64,000 nt of DNA. Source: Allomyces macrogynus ATCC 38327. Taxonomy: Eukaryota > Blastocladiomycota > Blastocladiomycetes > Blastocladiales > Blastocladiaceae. Within the stretch, counting starts at the first letter, position 1. Each line of letters starts with the position of its first letter. The notes under the pieces were generated by a model that worked only from the letters and a program-made list of their open reading frames with translations, had not been told where the DNA came from and made no database searches. The translations under genes were made by a program, and so were the position numbers. Shown piece by piece: positions 20,447 through 32,332 of the stretch. Location: the NCBI GenBank assembly GCA_000151295.1, contig GG745381.1:183565-247564 (forward strand). The letters are read 5' to 3'.

Positions 20447-22188
20447 AAAATACCTTTCCTCTCCCATCGTTTTTATTCGGTCTATTCAATGTTGTATTTT
20501 TCCTTGTCTTTGCTGGAATTTTCTACAAAATCTGTCGCCCGCTGCTCCACCTGCTGATCAGCGCCACCCAACCAGGACCGAGCATGGTCGACGTGCGCGA
20601 CTTGGTGCAGTTTTCGGCCAGCAACCATAACCACGAGTAGCTGGGGACGGGCGCAGCGCATGCCGTGGACCGACCAGTTGCCGAGTCGTGAACGCAGCAA
20701 GTCTGCATCACAGCGAAGCCAGTTCATGAACGAAAGGCCAACCACGACGGTCAACCAGCCGCAACACCTCGACCAAGTCTCGACGCACCCCCCGTCGATA
20801 TGCGTCAACATTGAATGACGTGACTGATTGCGACGCGTCGCAATTTATGATTTGAACGTGACGGGTGCGGCCTTGCGAGGAAGTTGGAGCTGCATCTGTT
20901 GGCGGGGGCGAACAGGCGGACGCGTCTCCGTTCCCACCAGACCACCAGACCAGACCAGATCCTGTTCCCACCTCCACCCGCCTGGGCTCGCTCGCTCGGC
21001 TCAACCTCCGCGCGCGGACGGTGTCTGCCCGCGGGCACGCGCCGAACCGCACCGGTTCCACGGATGCGCGGCCGACTGACTGGGGCGCGGACGAAGGGCG
21101 CGGACGAACGTTGACACTGCGACAGCGGCCTTGGGTGTGCAGTGCGCGCGCATTACCCGTTGCGTGCCCACGCTCACGCCTGTCGTCGCCGACTCGAACA
21201 ATCGGCGCGTCGCGACGCGTCGTTGATGCAGCAGCAGCTCGTCGCGATTGTTGTCGCTGTCACTGTGAACGGCTGGAAAACTGTTGCGATCGCTCCTCTG
21301 TTGGCCCACCTGGCTGTCGTCGGCCGCCACCACCATTCAAACGATCACCCTGGCCGAGCACTTGCTCTGCATAGGGAAGCGTGCTCCAAGGCGCGGATTG
21401 GATTTGCGTGGCGCTCTTCCTGCTGCTCCACGACTGTTGCTCTCGAAACGCCTCTCTTTGCCAGTGCGCGCGTGCCCCCCTCGCGCTCCCGCTCTCTCGC
21501 TCCCGCACCAGGCCCTGCTCCCGTACGCTCTTGGCCCGCCTGCAAAAAAACTTCCACCGCGCCTGACCCGACGCCCGCACCAGCATCTCCACCGAATTCG
21601 TTTTCTCGTCCGTACCCGAGACTAGCCGTCACGCGCGCGACGATCTTTCGCCAGCCTCTTTTTGAACGTAAATACCCCGTCAACCCCGCTTGACGCGCCC
21701 ATCCGCCCGACCGCGCCCCCAGCACGCGTCTGGACTACCTCACGTCGCTTGCTCGCCCGGTTGTTCGGTACCAGGTACGCTCCGTGGCGGTCGGGATCCG
21801 CCATCAGGGCGCGGTCGTGTCGCGCCCCTCGTCGGCGCTGCAGCGCAGTGGCGTGCCCGCACCGGCAGGGGACGCGCGGCCGTGTCTACGCGTGCCGATT
21901 CATGTCGATGAACCTGCCGACTGATCGCTGTTGACTGTTGTTAACGGTTGTTGTTGCTGCTGTGCGTTGGTCAAGACACGCTGCACGAGTGCCTCCACAA
22001 AACGCTGTGGTGCCTCGCACCCAAACGACGCGACCAACTCGACCGACCACCAAGTCGACCGACCACCGCGACCACCGCGACCACCGCAACCACCGCGACC
22101 ACCGCGACCACCAAGCGGCCACTTCACCCCGCACGCGACCTGACCCCCTATTCGCGGCGGATCGAGCACGACCACCCATCCCCGCGCC
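20447..22188. other. Long 5' flank of the chitin synthase gene
   Basis: About 1.7 kb with no frame I can support as a gene. It contains a short CGACCACCG-type tandem repeat near 22041-22114 immediately before the gene. The rest is unassigned upstream sequence. Confidence 0.4.
22041..22114 (+). repeat. Short tandem repeat of CGACCAC / CCACCGCGA units
   Basis: Seven- to nine-base units based on CGACCACC repeated about eight times, ending about 75 nt before the chitin synthase ATG; likely in the 5' UTR. Confidence 0.7.
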
Positions 22189-25100
22189 ATGTCCAGCTAC
22201 GAGTACGCATATGCGCCTGGTCCCTCCGGAGGCACGACCCGCATCCCCAACGGCGCGCGGTCAACCCGCCGCGGCCCGTCGTCGCGCGATGAAACACAGT
22301 ACTCTGAATACGACCGCATGTCGCGCGCCGAGTCCGACCGGTACTCGCGCGGGACGACACGTACTACCAATGCCACACCCACGTCCCGCCGGTACCACAG
22401 CGACGACGAGTACGGTCCCTCGGCGGGGACGCGCCGCGGAGGAACTCGTCGTGCGCTAGGGACCTCACGGCATCACCAGTACGACGCTGTCCGCTCGTAC
22501 GACGACAACGATGCTTACGCACCGAGCCACACACACCGCACGTCCCGCCGCGACCGGGATCGTGACGACCGGCCGTACATCTCTGCCGAACAAGAGTACC
22601 GCGCCGCCGTCCTCGCATCGACCGCGTCGGGGTCCCCCGCCGAGTACTACCCGTCCCCTGCGGCGCCCGTTGCACCGACTACGCGGCAACCGGCACCGCA
22701 CGCGATCCAAAGGCCAAGGACGGGGCCGCCCGCACCGACGCCCACGCGGCCGTCCCGTCGGCATTCGATGGCGGCGATGAATATGCCGGTGGTGGGGCAT
22801 CGTGCGTCGGCGGCGTCGATGGGGCCGGTGACGGCCGCGGACGCGCCGCCGCGGCGAGCGTCGAATACGGGCACCGCGGGTGGGAGGCGGATGATGCGGG
22901 ATGCCGAGTTTCTACCGCCGCCACAGCAGCAGCAGCGCGAGCGGGAATATGCGACGACGCGCGGAGCAGGGCCGAGGGAGTACGCGACGGCACGTGAAGG
23001 CGTTCCACGTGAGTATGCGACGACCCGTGACCAGTACCCGACACGCCGCGAGTCCGGCGCGTACGCGGGCCGCGAGTACGCGACAACCCGGGACATCGGG
23101 TACGCGCGCGACTCGCCCGCCGCCGGGGCGTACGCGACGACGCGCGAGGCCACGGCCGTGCCGATGCCTGCGCAAGAGGCGTATGCCCCGGCGGTTGAGG
23201 CCGAGATGTTCCCAACGCGCCGCGAGAGTGTGGCCGCGATGCTCCCGAGCCCGCCGAGCGAGTACGTCGCGGTGGACGTGCAGCCGGCGGCCGACGAGGA
23301 TCCGCGGCCAGTCTCGGTTGCGGCGACGGGCACGACGCTGAACGAGCCGTTTGATAAGTACGTCGTCGAGATGGACGTGCCGGCGCCGTTGGTCGAGGGC
23401 GCGCGCGATGAGTTTGTGCGCGAGCACGATACCCAGTTGTACGTTTTCTCGATACCGAGTCGAACATCCATTCAAGTTGATCTGACGCGAATGCCTCTCA
23501 AATAGTTTGCGCTACACGGCAGTGACCTGCGACGCTGACGAATTCGTCGCTCAAGAGTACCAGCTGCGGCAAACGCACGCATCGACCAAGGTCGACCTGC
23601 TGATATGCATCACCATGTACAACGAACCCCCGGAACACTTTGTCAAGACAATCCAGGGCGTTCAACGCAACCTGCGCCAACTGCTCAAGATGCCCGAGTG
23701 GTCGCCCGACGACTGGCGCCGCGTGCTCGTCGTTGTCGTCTCGGACGGTCGTGCCAAGATTCACCCGGACACGCTCACGCTGATTGGGCTCATGGGCGGG
23801 TACCAGGACGGCGTCATGAAAAAGGCCTACCAGGGATTGCCTACTCAGGCGCACCTGTTCGAGGTCACGACCATGGCGCAGTTCCATGGCGACCCGGAGT
23901 CGGGGACCAAGCCCGTCTACCCGGGCGCGAGGAACAACGAGGCGGTCGTGCCGCTGCAGTTGTTGTTTTGTCTCAAGGAGCAGAACAAGCAGGTTCGTGC
24001 TCCCGTGTAAATTCTCCACCCATCGATTCCATTGCAACTCACCCTCACGCTCTTCAATTAGAAAATCTCGTCGCACCGGTGGTTCTTCAACGCGTTTGCG
24101 CAGTCGCTTAAGCCCGAAGTGTGCCTGCTGATCGACGTTGGCACGAAACCGCTCGACAAGTCCATTTACTACCTGTGGCGCGTCTTCAATGACGACGCAC
24201 AAGTCGGCGGTGCCTGTGGCGAGATTGCCGTCGAGGGCACCTTCTTGTCGATGCTGAAGCCCATTACCGCCGCACAAAACTTCGAGTACAAGATGTCGAA
24301 CGTTCTCGACAAGCCGCTCGAGTCGGCCGTCGGGTACATTTCCGTGCTCCCCGGCGCGTTCTCGGCATACCGGTGGGCCGCGCTCGAGGGCGTGCCGCTG
24401 CGCGAGTACTTTAAGGGCGAGACGTTGCACCGGTCGGGCGATGTCGTCACGTCCAACATGTACCTGGCCGAGGACCGCGTGCTGTGCTTTGAGCTCGTCG
24501 CGAAGAAGGGATGCAACTGGGTCCTGCGATACGAAAAGAACTCGGTCGCCGTGACCGATGCGCCCGATACCTACCCGGAATTCATCCAGCAGCGGCGCCG
24601 CTGGCTCAACGGGTCGACATTTGCGTTCCTCGCCGCGTTTGGTAACCTGTCGCGCATTGTCACTGAGTCGGGCCATTCGGTGGTCCGGAAAACCGCGCTC
24701 GTCCTCGAGTTCTTCTACATGATCGTGCAGTTCCTGTTCTCGTTTGTCGCGCTCGCGCACTTCTACCTCGCGCTGCATTTTTTGGTGAATGGGTTCCTCG
24801 CGCTCATGGACCGGCCCGAGGCCGTCACGCTCACGCTCGTCCCGACGCTCACGCGGTCGCCCATGGCCTACCACGTCGTCGGCGCCGTCTTGCGTGTCTT
24901 ACGCCCACTCTACGTGTTCGCGCTGTGCGTCACCTTCCTCGCGTCGCTCGGCAACGTACCAAGCAAAGCGCGCGGGATTTTCCTCATGGTGATTGCCCTG
25001 TTCGCCATCGAAGCCGCGGTCATGCTCACGCTCATGGTCATTTCGACCTGGGTCCAGTTCCAAATCAACCCGGACGTCTCGGCCGCACTCGCGCAATTCA

Positions 25101-25780
25101 ACTGGGCATCACTCGCGGCACCCAACGACGCGGCAGCACTCGTGGTTGTGACCTTGCTCGCGCTCGGCGCCACCTACGGCGTCTTCTTTCTCTCGTCGTG
25201 CATGTACTGGGAATTCTACCACCCGATCGCGAATATCCTCCAGTACACGATCCTGCTCCCGAGTTACATTAACGTCCTGCAGATCTACGCCTACTGCAAC
25301 ATCTCCGATCTGTCTTGGGGGACCAAGCAGGATACGGCTGTCGCACCCGCTGCCGCTGCCGGCGGCGGCGGTGCTGCGGCGCCAGTCGACGACGACGATC
25401 TCGCGCGCGTACCGATGCTCCCCGCATCTGACTACCTCGCCGCGGCCACTGCGCGGTTCCACGACTCGATTGCGCCGGTCATGGCGCACCAGGACACGGA
25501 CAGCGAGGACAAGAAGAAGGCGGCCGCGGCGGCACCACCCAAGCAAGACAAGGACGCGAATTTCCGCGAGTTCCGCACCGTCTGGCTCGTGACGTGGGTG
25601 TTTGTGAACGGGTGTGTTGCCGGCGCGCTCCTCTCGCCGGCGACCATGGGGATCAAGGACGCGGCCGAGTTCCAACAAAAGTATTTGTTGGGGCTCAGTT
25701 TGTCGGTGCTCGCACTGACGTTGCTTAGGTTTGCCGGGTCGCTCGTGTTTTGGCTGGGGCATATGGTGGGTCGGTGCTGA
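22189..25780 (+). CDS. Chitin synthase (division 1, class I-III type)
   Basis: Family GT2 membrane enzyme that polymerises UDP-GlcNAc into chitin at the plasma membrane. Exons 22189-23438, 23506-23992 and 24062-25780 give 1151 aa. The N-terminal 390 residues are disordered, rich in Arg, Ser and Tyr, with at least six REYATTRD-like repeats at about residues 263-330. The catalytic part begins LRYTAVTCDADEF, then ICITMYNEPPEHF, the EDR motif at about 716-718 and the signature QQRRRW at about 755-760. About seven membrane helices follow, with a disordered loop rich in Ala and Gly near 1010-1060. No myosin motor or pectin-type domains are seen, so it is not class V or VII. The long tyrosine-rich tail is unusual for length and repeat regularity. 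A role in cell wall growth is standard for the family. Confidence 0.95.
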
Positions 25781-27080
25781 GCGGAGGCGAGACACGGTCA
25801 TCGTGCCAGTGTCGTTGACGCGTCGCGTCGTCGTCGTATCGTCCTCGCGGTGTGTCGTGCCGACTCCTTTGCTGTTTTGCGTTGTTCTGTCGCATCGTTC
25901 CGTTTTTGTTGCGTTGTTGTGGCTTTGCGCAACTGTTTTGCCACCTTCTGGCGTATTTGATGGTCACCGTCTTGTCCTGATCGAATTGGTTGTGTGATGT
26001 TTGCTTCTCGCGCTGCCTCTTGCTTTCCCTGTTCTGTTCCCTCTTGTCGCACTTGGTCGTCGCCGCGCTTCACCTCCTCCCTCTAATTACCTGCTCTGGC
26101 ATCTCTGATTTTACCCAACCTGTCATGACGACTTGCTTTCCCGTTGGATATCACGATATGGCTCGGATTGATACACTTCTTTTATGGCTCAATGCGCGCT
26201 GGGCTCCAGGCCTGAGCGAGAAAATCCTCTGTCCGAACTGTATTGTGAGTGTTGCGAGGACGTGACCGTTGGTGGCAGCGCCGCGGTGCCAACCCGCACA
26301 AAGGAGTGTAGCGGTGCCAAATAAGGAATGAGCCGGTCGATATAATGTATGCACAAACGGAGCGGGTGGAGAATGGAGAGCGTGCACAGACGGGAGCGGG
26401 GAGATGGCGCCAGCGCGCGGTGACAGCAAAAACGCAGGCACGTGGGTGCAATCGAATGCGGTCCCCGCACTATGACATAAAAAGACGAACCAATAGAACA
26501 GAACTAACGAAAGACGAAAGACGAATAACAGAATGAGGTGGGGGACGGCGAGTGCCGAGGAGCGTCAACACTGATCAACAAACGAACAAACGAACGAACG
26601 GACGGGCGTGTCGGGTCGGTCAGCGAGTCGGGTCGGTCGAGCGCACGCGATAACTTCGAACCGACGAGCGGAGGCAGTGGTGGGTCAGGCGCACGGCGCA
26701 CGGCGCGCGCATAAGCGGGCCGTGGGCGGAGTGTGATGTCTCGGGTCCCCGCGTTGCTTCACCTCCTCGTCCCGTCGTCTCCACCCGTCCACCCGCGCCA
26801 AGCACATCATGTGCCGCGGCGGCGCCGCAGGCGCCGCTCATCGTCGACCGCGTCACGTCGGTTGCAGGCGCCGTGGCAAAATCAACGAACGGCATGGCAC
26901 GGCGACTTTAGCCTGGACCCAAGTCGAGTTCGTCATGCGTGCGAAAATCGCGGCGGCACGGGCGGGCGGAGAGATCGGGGAGAGAGCAGAGTGCGGGGAA
27001 CCTGCGGGGAATCCACCACACCCGTCCAGGCCGCCACGTGCGCGCTAGCGTGCATGCGCATGAGCGGGCGTGCGTGCAGC
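25781..27080. other. Intergenic, nothing recognised
   Basis: 1.3 kb between convergent 3' ends. The first 300 nt are T-rich (chitin synthase 3' UTR). An ACGA/ACAA-type tetranucleotide stretch lies near 26575-26602. I see no gene or RNA. Confidence 0.45.
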
Positions 27081-27881
27081 TCAGTACGACCGCGCCGCGG
27101 CAACGTACATGGCCACGTAGCCTCCCTACGAAATGAACAAAAAGAAGGTGAACTGTAGTTCCGTGAGCGAGGATGCGAGAGGGCTGAGCCAAGCTTACCC
27201 AGGCGATGACGCTGAGCCACGAGAGCGCGACCGCGGCCGATAGACGCGCATGGCGCGGGGTCCCGTCGGACCCAAGAAACTCGGAGCACGAGACGGTGCC
27301 CGGCGCAATCCGGTTCTGCTGGTTGCGGCGCAGGAGAATGTTGACATTGTCGTCGACGGAGCCGCACGTCGACGTGAGGCCCGCGGACGTGTTGATGGCA
27401 AAGACTAAATAATTTCCGGTGTGCACTGATGAGTTGGAGAGGCGTTTTTTGCGGTAGATGCGGTAATCCAAACATCCGTACCAAGCATCGTGATGAGCAC
27501 CGTCGCACCGCAGGCCGCAAACGACCAGTACCAGCGCTGCTGCACGTTCGAGTAGATGTTGTGCGTCATCTTGCCGGACCGCTCGACGTACTTATGGTAC
27601 CCGAAGAGCGCCGCGGTGAAGATAATCAACGCAATGCTCGAGTCGATCGAGACGCGGCAGCCGGTCCCGGGCAACGCATCGAGCGGGTTGGCGGCACGGT
27701 CCGAGTTGAGGTAGAGAATGCACAGCGACAGCTGGTTGGTCACGGGGTCGACAATGATCGAGTTGAAGTCGACGAGCAAAAAGTTGATGACGGCGACGAC
27801 TACTTGCGCGGCAAAGAACCCGTGCAGGAGGCGCGCCGAGTGCGCGGTCACGCGGTGGTAGAGCGTGTCGAGCATGCCCAT
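27081..27881 (-). CDS. Small four-helix membrane protein, unknown function
   Basis: Exons 27881-27482, 27425-27199 and 27125-27081 give 223 aa. The introns are 56 and 72 nt. The last exon codes only GGYVAMYVAAARSY, which completes the fourth helix. Predicted helices are HGFFAAQVVVAVINFLL, SIALIIFTAALFGYH, WYWSFAACGATVLITML and SAAVALSWLSVIAWGGYV. The first loop contains two Cys (LCILYL and GTGCRV) and the loop between helices 3 and 4 contains two more (TCGS and VSCSEF), so disulfides on one side are possible. The topology recalls tetraspanin-like or SUR7/PalI-like proteins, but no signature is present. No function assigned. Confidence 0.75.
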
Positions 27882-28688
27882 TGTGCTTGGTCGGGTGGTG
27901 GTCGGTTTGGTCGGTCAGGGGAGGGTGGTCGCGATGACGGTCGCGGCCGCGATCTGGTGGTGGTCGGTTGGGCTTGTGACTACGCTGCTGCAGCGTGCAG
28001 GCGGGGCGCGGCGGCAGCTGGTCGGTTGGTCGGTTCGGCGAGGTCGGCGACCGTGCTGAAGGGTCCGGTCAGGGTCGAGTTGGTGGAGATGGCGGCGGGG
28101 AGAGAGAGAAGATGGCGAGCTTGGAGCGGAAGATGCGGGGACGGCTCAAGCAGGCCGCACCGAAAGTTGCTCGAAAAAGTGATCAAGCTCTTGTGGCTTT
28201 GCCGTTCCCTGCTCGGCGGCACAGCCACTTGCCGTTGGCCAAGCGCAACCAAAGCCGTGGCGGCGCCGTTGGCACGTGCGATTCTGCAGGCTTGGGCAGG
28301 TATGTCGTTTTATACCTAGGTACTGAGGGTCATCTGCTCGAGGATGCGCGAGGGTCAGTCAGGGTCAATTGGTTGCGAGCATGCGCTGGGACGTGGGCCA
28401 ATGGTCGGCGGTGTGGGTGATGCTCGTGTTGGTGTCGGGGTGGAGCTGCTGCTGCTGCCTGTACCGAGGGAGGGCCAGGTTTGGCTGAAGGTGTCGTAAC
28501 CACGGCGCCCTGATACTGCCATGGCCTCGGTCGGCCTGACAGGTGGAGAAGGTGGAAAAGGTGGAAAAGTCGCTCAAAATACGAGCAACGTTTCCGGGGA
28601 GCGAGTCGAAGTACAAGAGAAAGACTTTGCTTCAAACGCTATGAATGAAAGTAATATCCAACAATAACAATCTTCCATCAGAACCTCC
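27882..28688. other. Intergenic, nothing recognised
   Basis: About 800 nt: promoter of the four-helix protein gene (from 27882) and the 3' flank of ERO1 (to 28688). No gene, RNA or repeat supported. Confidence 0.4.
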
Positions 28689-30992
28689 TCAATCCACCCG
28701 CCTCGGCCGACGCCGTGCCGCAGCCGACCGCTTGCCCGACGCGCGCACGACATCCTCGTCGGCCTCACTCGTGTCGACGCTGCCCTCGTACCCGGCATCC
28801 ACGACGAGCCGGCGTCGTGTCGCGGCTGACATCCCCGCCGACGCGGGCCGTGACGGCACCGTCTCTTGCTCGTCGCCCGAACTGCTCATATCGAGCCCAG
28901 AACTCGAAAACTCGTCGTCCGAATCGGCATCATTCGCGTCCTGGTTCACTTGGTGTGCAAACGCGTCCAGCGCATCGTCCGTATCCGTATCGTCGTGAAG
29001 ATCGTGCGCCACCGGGTGGTGCACGTGCCGTGGCGACGTGCGCGACGTCGACGACCGTGGTGGGACCTGCGACCGAGACTTGCCCGACTCGTCCGGCTCG
29101 CGGTTACCACCAGCACCGCCGCCTTGCATGCTGTACCACCAGCCGAACAGGAACGGCGCAATCGTGAGCGCCGATGCAATAGACTTCCACAGGAACAGGT
29201 GCTCGTCGTTGTCGCTGCCACCGTCGCGCGCAGTTGCGTTAGGCTTGGTCCCGGCCGCCATCGGCTCCTTGACCGACTGGTTCGTATCGGCCACTGCAAT
29301 CTCCTCCGTCTGCTTCTGCGCCGTGTCGCGCGCCAACTCCTCCTCGAACGCAACAATATCGCGCACCGACTCGGCGAACCGGTTCAGCGTATTCAGGAGC
29401 GCGACCACCTCGAACCGCGACAGCAGCGGTTTCCCCGTCGGACTCGACACTTTGCCCGCAATCATGTCATCCGACAACCCAAACACGACCTTCAACGCCG
29501 TGCCGATCCCCGTCACTTGCGTCTTCCCCCACAGCCGGCACTTCTGGCAACTCACGCAATCCATGATACGCGACACGTTGCGGAACCGCGTACGCACTTC
29601 GTCCATGAGCGCCGTGCGGTGCGGGCCTTGGAAAAGCCGCGACGCATCGAGAGCGTACCGTGGGGCCAAGTCGCCAGCCAAGTGCGCGAGCGCGGTCTGC
29701 ACGGCGGCATCGTCCTTGGGTTTGCCGGTGCAAATATCCAGCTGGCTCGCCAAGTAAGGCTCGAGTTTGGCCATGGCACGGAGCAGGAGCGAGTAGACGA
29801 CGTAGACGTTGTGCACGCGGTCTGGGAAATTGCCGACGCGGTACTGATAGCATTTTGGGTGTCTTTGCCACTGGCCGGTCGTCTTGTTCAGGTACTCGGC
29901 GCAAATGTGCACAGAAATCGACGCGTGCAGGCCTACACGAGAATCGAAGAGGGTGTGAGGAGGGGCGTGTGTGCGGAGGAGGATCGTGTTGGGTCAGACT
30001 GCGCGTACCGGAAATGATCTGGTGGAAGACCTGCTTCTCCTCGCACAAGTCGTCGGGCGCGTCAAGCGCCGACCCAGGCGCGCCGTGGTGACCGCCAGCG
30101 ACAGGCGACGTGAAGCAGTTTTCCTGGTAAATGGCTTTCCACACGTTGTTGGCCGGTGCGCCCGAGTAGCCCGTGAACCGTTCCGGGTTCTCTTGCAAGT
30201 CAACGTATTCGCCATCTACGGTCGCCCTCTCGGTCAGGCCCAAATCCACACCATCCTCGAGCATGAAAACCTGAAGAAATACGCGCTTGCGCTCGACTCG
30301 TCCTCGAGAACGCAAAAATCCTTGGCAAACTGGCATTGCGAGAAGAAGTTGAGTCCACCGGGCGCGGCCGGTCCACTTCCACCGAGTGCGCCGCGACCAG
30401 ACGGCGCGGATCCGCCGAGTGCCGCGGGCATGGGCTTGACGTCGCCGAGATTCACGTCCTGGTACATGAATGGCGCCTCGGTGCGCACTTTACCCTATGT
30501 TAACAACCCCAATCGGTCAGCGTTCGCGTTCATTTCGTCAATCTGCGTGGTTCGCGAAAAGTTACCTCGTCCATGACCTGCACGACGCAGTCCTGGTTCA
30601 TGCACTTGAAGTTCTCCTTCCAGAACGGGCACGGCTTGTGCAGATCGACCTTCACGTAGCGGAAAAACGGTGACTTGACGAGCTGGTTCACAAGCGGGAA
30701 GATTTCGGCGTTGACGGCGTTGCCGAGCGCGTGGTCGGCCGGGGACGGTGGGGAACGACGCGCCGCGACGCGGACCGACGGGTTGGCGGTTGCGGTGGAG
30801 ATCTACGTCGCGATGCGGAGCGCTTGATCAGCGTTCGTGCGAGGAGAGCATAAGGTATCGGTATCCATCGCGCGTCGTGGTGGTGCCTACTTGGACCAGC
30901 GTTGCGAGAATTGCCAGTGCGGCCACGGGCGCCCAGGCGGACCACCATGCCGCGGAACGACGCGCGCGCGTCGGTCTGGCTCTTGTGGTCAT
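28689..30992 (-). CDS. ERO1: Endoplasmic reticulum oxidoreductin Ero1
   Basis: FAD-dependent thiol oxidase that re-oxidises protein disulfide isomerase in the ER lumen. Exons 30992-30891, 30802-30566, 30494-30312, 30270-30009 and 29932-28689 give 675 aa. The N-terminus has a hydrophobic signal or anchor (VAALAILATLVQ). Family blocks follow: FFRYVKVDLHKPCPFWKE, CMNQDC, NPERFTGYSG, NVWKAIYQENCF and VFHQIISGLHASISVHIC. The catalytic CVSCQKCRLWGK is at about 387-397, followed by the FAD-region LLSRFEVVALLNTLNRF. A second hydrophobic segment at about 507-528 (IASALTIAPFLFGWWY) precedes a roughly 147-residue acidic, Ser-rich tail. The intron at 30271-30311 is only 41 nt, and its exact ends are the weakest part of the model. 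The assignment itself is firm. Confidence 0.93.
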
Positions 30993-31605
30993 GACAAAGA
31001 GTAAAACTGGGGTGTTCAAGGTGGTTAACGGGCGTGCTTGCGGACAAAGTGTGGTGCAGTCGGTGCAGCCGGTGGTGGACACGATGGCGCTTTGAAACGG
31101 GTGCTGGTCGGTCGCGCGCAAGTCGTGCGCGTGCTGGTGGGTGTGCTCTTGGTTGGTGCGCGCGGTAGTGTGGTGCCGTTGTTGGTGAGGAGCGTGGACG
31201 AGGATGGATTAAGCAAAAATGGTCGGTTTCGAAGCGGACCGTGCTGGAGAACCGAGCGATCAGACCAAAGCTGCGCTGCTTCTTGCCGCTGCCAGCGTGG
31301 CGGCCAGGGACGGTCACGTCCTGCCCACACGCACAGCACGTGCACATGTCGCGCGTCCCACACGCAAGCGCGAGACGCTCTGTGATCAGGAAACCAAGCT
31401 GCGTTGCATTGAGCTGCACTCGCTGCAGCGCGAACGACCGCATCCACGACGAGGCCTCCGCACTCCCTAGTCGTCTCTGCCGACAAGCGCTCAATCTGCG
31501 ATCCCCACCGTCCCCTGCACCGCCCGCTCTTCTCACGGCTCGCGCATTGTGGCTGAGCCCGTCGTTCTCGTCGATTCTCTTGAACCAACACCCCCAACTT
31601 TGGTC
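30993..31605. other. Divergent promoter region between ERO1 and the 216-aa membrane protein gene
   Basis: About 610 nt between two divergent start codons. No TATA box or other element stands out. Confidence 0.4.
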
Positions 31606-32318
31606 ATGCACAACTTGCCACCAGCCCCTGCGCCACGGCCGGCCTCGACCAGCCCACCTCCGTCGATCGTCACCACCAGCACCATGCTCGCACCGCAATC
31701 GGCTCCATTTCCTGCGAGCGGGCCGTCGATCACCACGCTCGTCGTGCCCGACCCAGAGGCACCACCGCGGCGTGTCGCCGTCGATACGTCCAGGCCATCA
31801 ACCGCCGGTGCAAAATTAGGTGAAGTTGCCCCGCTGCGCGTTCCGGCGCAATCGGCGCGCTCGCGCCGCGCACCTCGGACCGAGAAATGGTGTCGTGGCT
31901 GCTGCCGCATGCACCTGCTCGCAGGTGCGCTCGCCTTGGTTGTCGGCGCCGTCGTGGTCGTGTTCTTTGTCGTTGCGGCGATCCGCGCCAAGGGCGAGCC
32001 GATTGTCGAGGCCCCCGCCACCGCCGGGATGGTCCAAGTGGGACAGTTTGAGGATTGGAACGCTGGTGTTCAACGACCGGGTCGAAGTCGAACAAGGTCG
32101 GTGCCGGATTCCCTCATCGTGCATTCGAACGATGGGCTGATCTTGTGCAACCTGTTCCCTGCAGCCGGACTCGCCATGTCGGGTACCTTCCTCCGGCTCG
32201 CGCACGACGCACCGCCGCGCAGGTATGAACGGGATTGCGCCGCGGGACGTCGTGAATCCAACGCGATCGGTTGTGGGCATGCAGGTTCGTTCCGAGTGCC
32301 GACCTCTTGGCATTTTAA
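31606..32318 (+). CDS. Single-pass membrane protein, unknown function
   Basis: Exons 31606-32222 and 32285-32318 (intron GTATGA...GCAG, 62 nt) give 216 aa. The stop at 32316-32318 is 14 nt short of the stop codon of the convergent WDR6-like gene, which supports the splice model; without the intron the frame would run 470 nt into that gene. Residues 1-95 are Pro/Ser/Thr-rich. A cysteine pair (WCRGCCR) precedes one strong membrane helix (LLAGALALVVGAVVVVFFVV). The remaining 80 residues include FEDWNAG and NDGLILCNLFPAAGLAMSG. No family recognised; a type II orientation is possible from the basic residues before the helix. Confidence 0.6.
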
Positions 32319-32332
32319 GACGTTCAACGCTC

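Noticed and set aside
22041..22114. Possible CRISPR-like array
   Set aside because: Units are 7-9 nt and contiguous with no spacers; it is a simple tandem repeat in a eukaryotic 5' region.
23498..24874. 458-codon minus-strand open frame
   Set aside because: Exactly antisense to the chitin synthase catalytic exons; Arg/His/Val-rich composition typical of a shadow frame.
30688..31698. 336-codon minus frame upstream of ERO1
   Set aside because: Reads through ERO1 exon 1 and promoter in the wrong frame; the true N-terminus is the hydrophobic segment starting at 30992.
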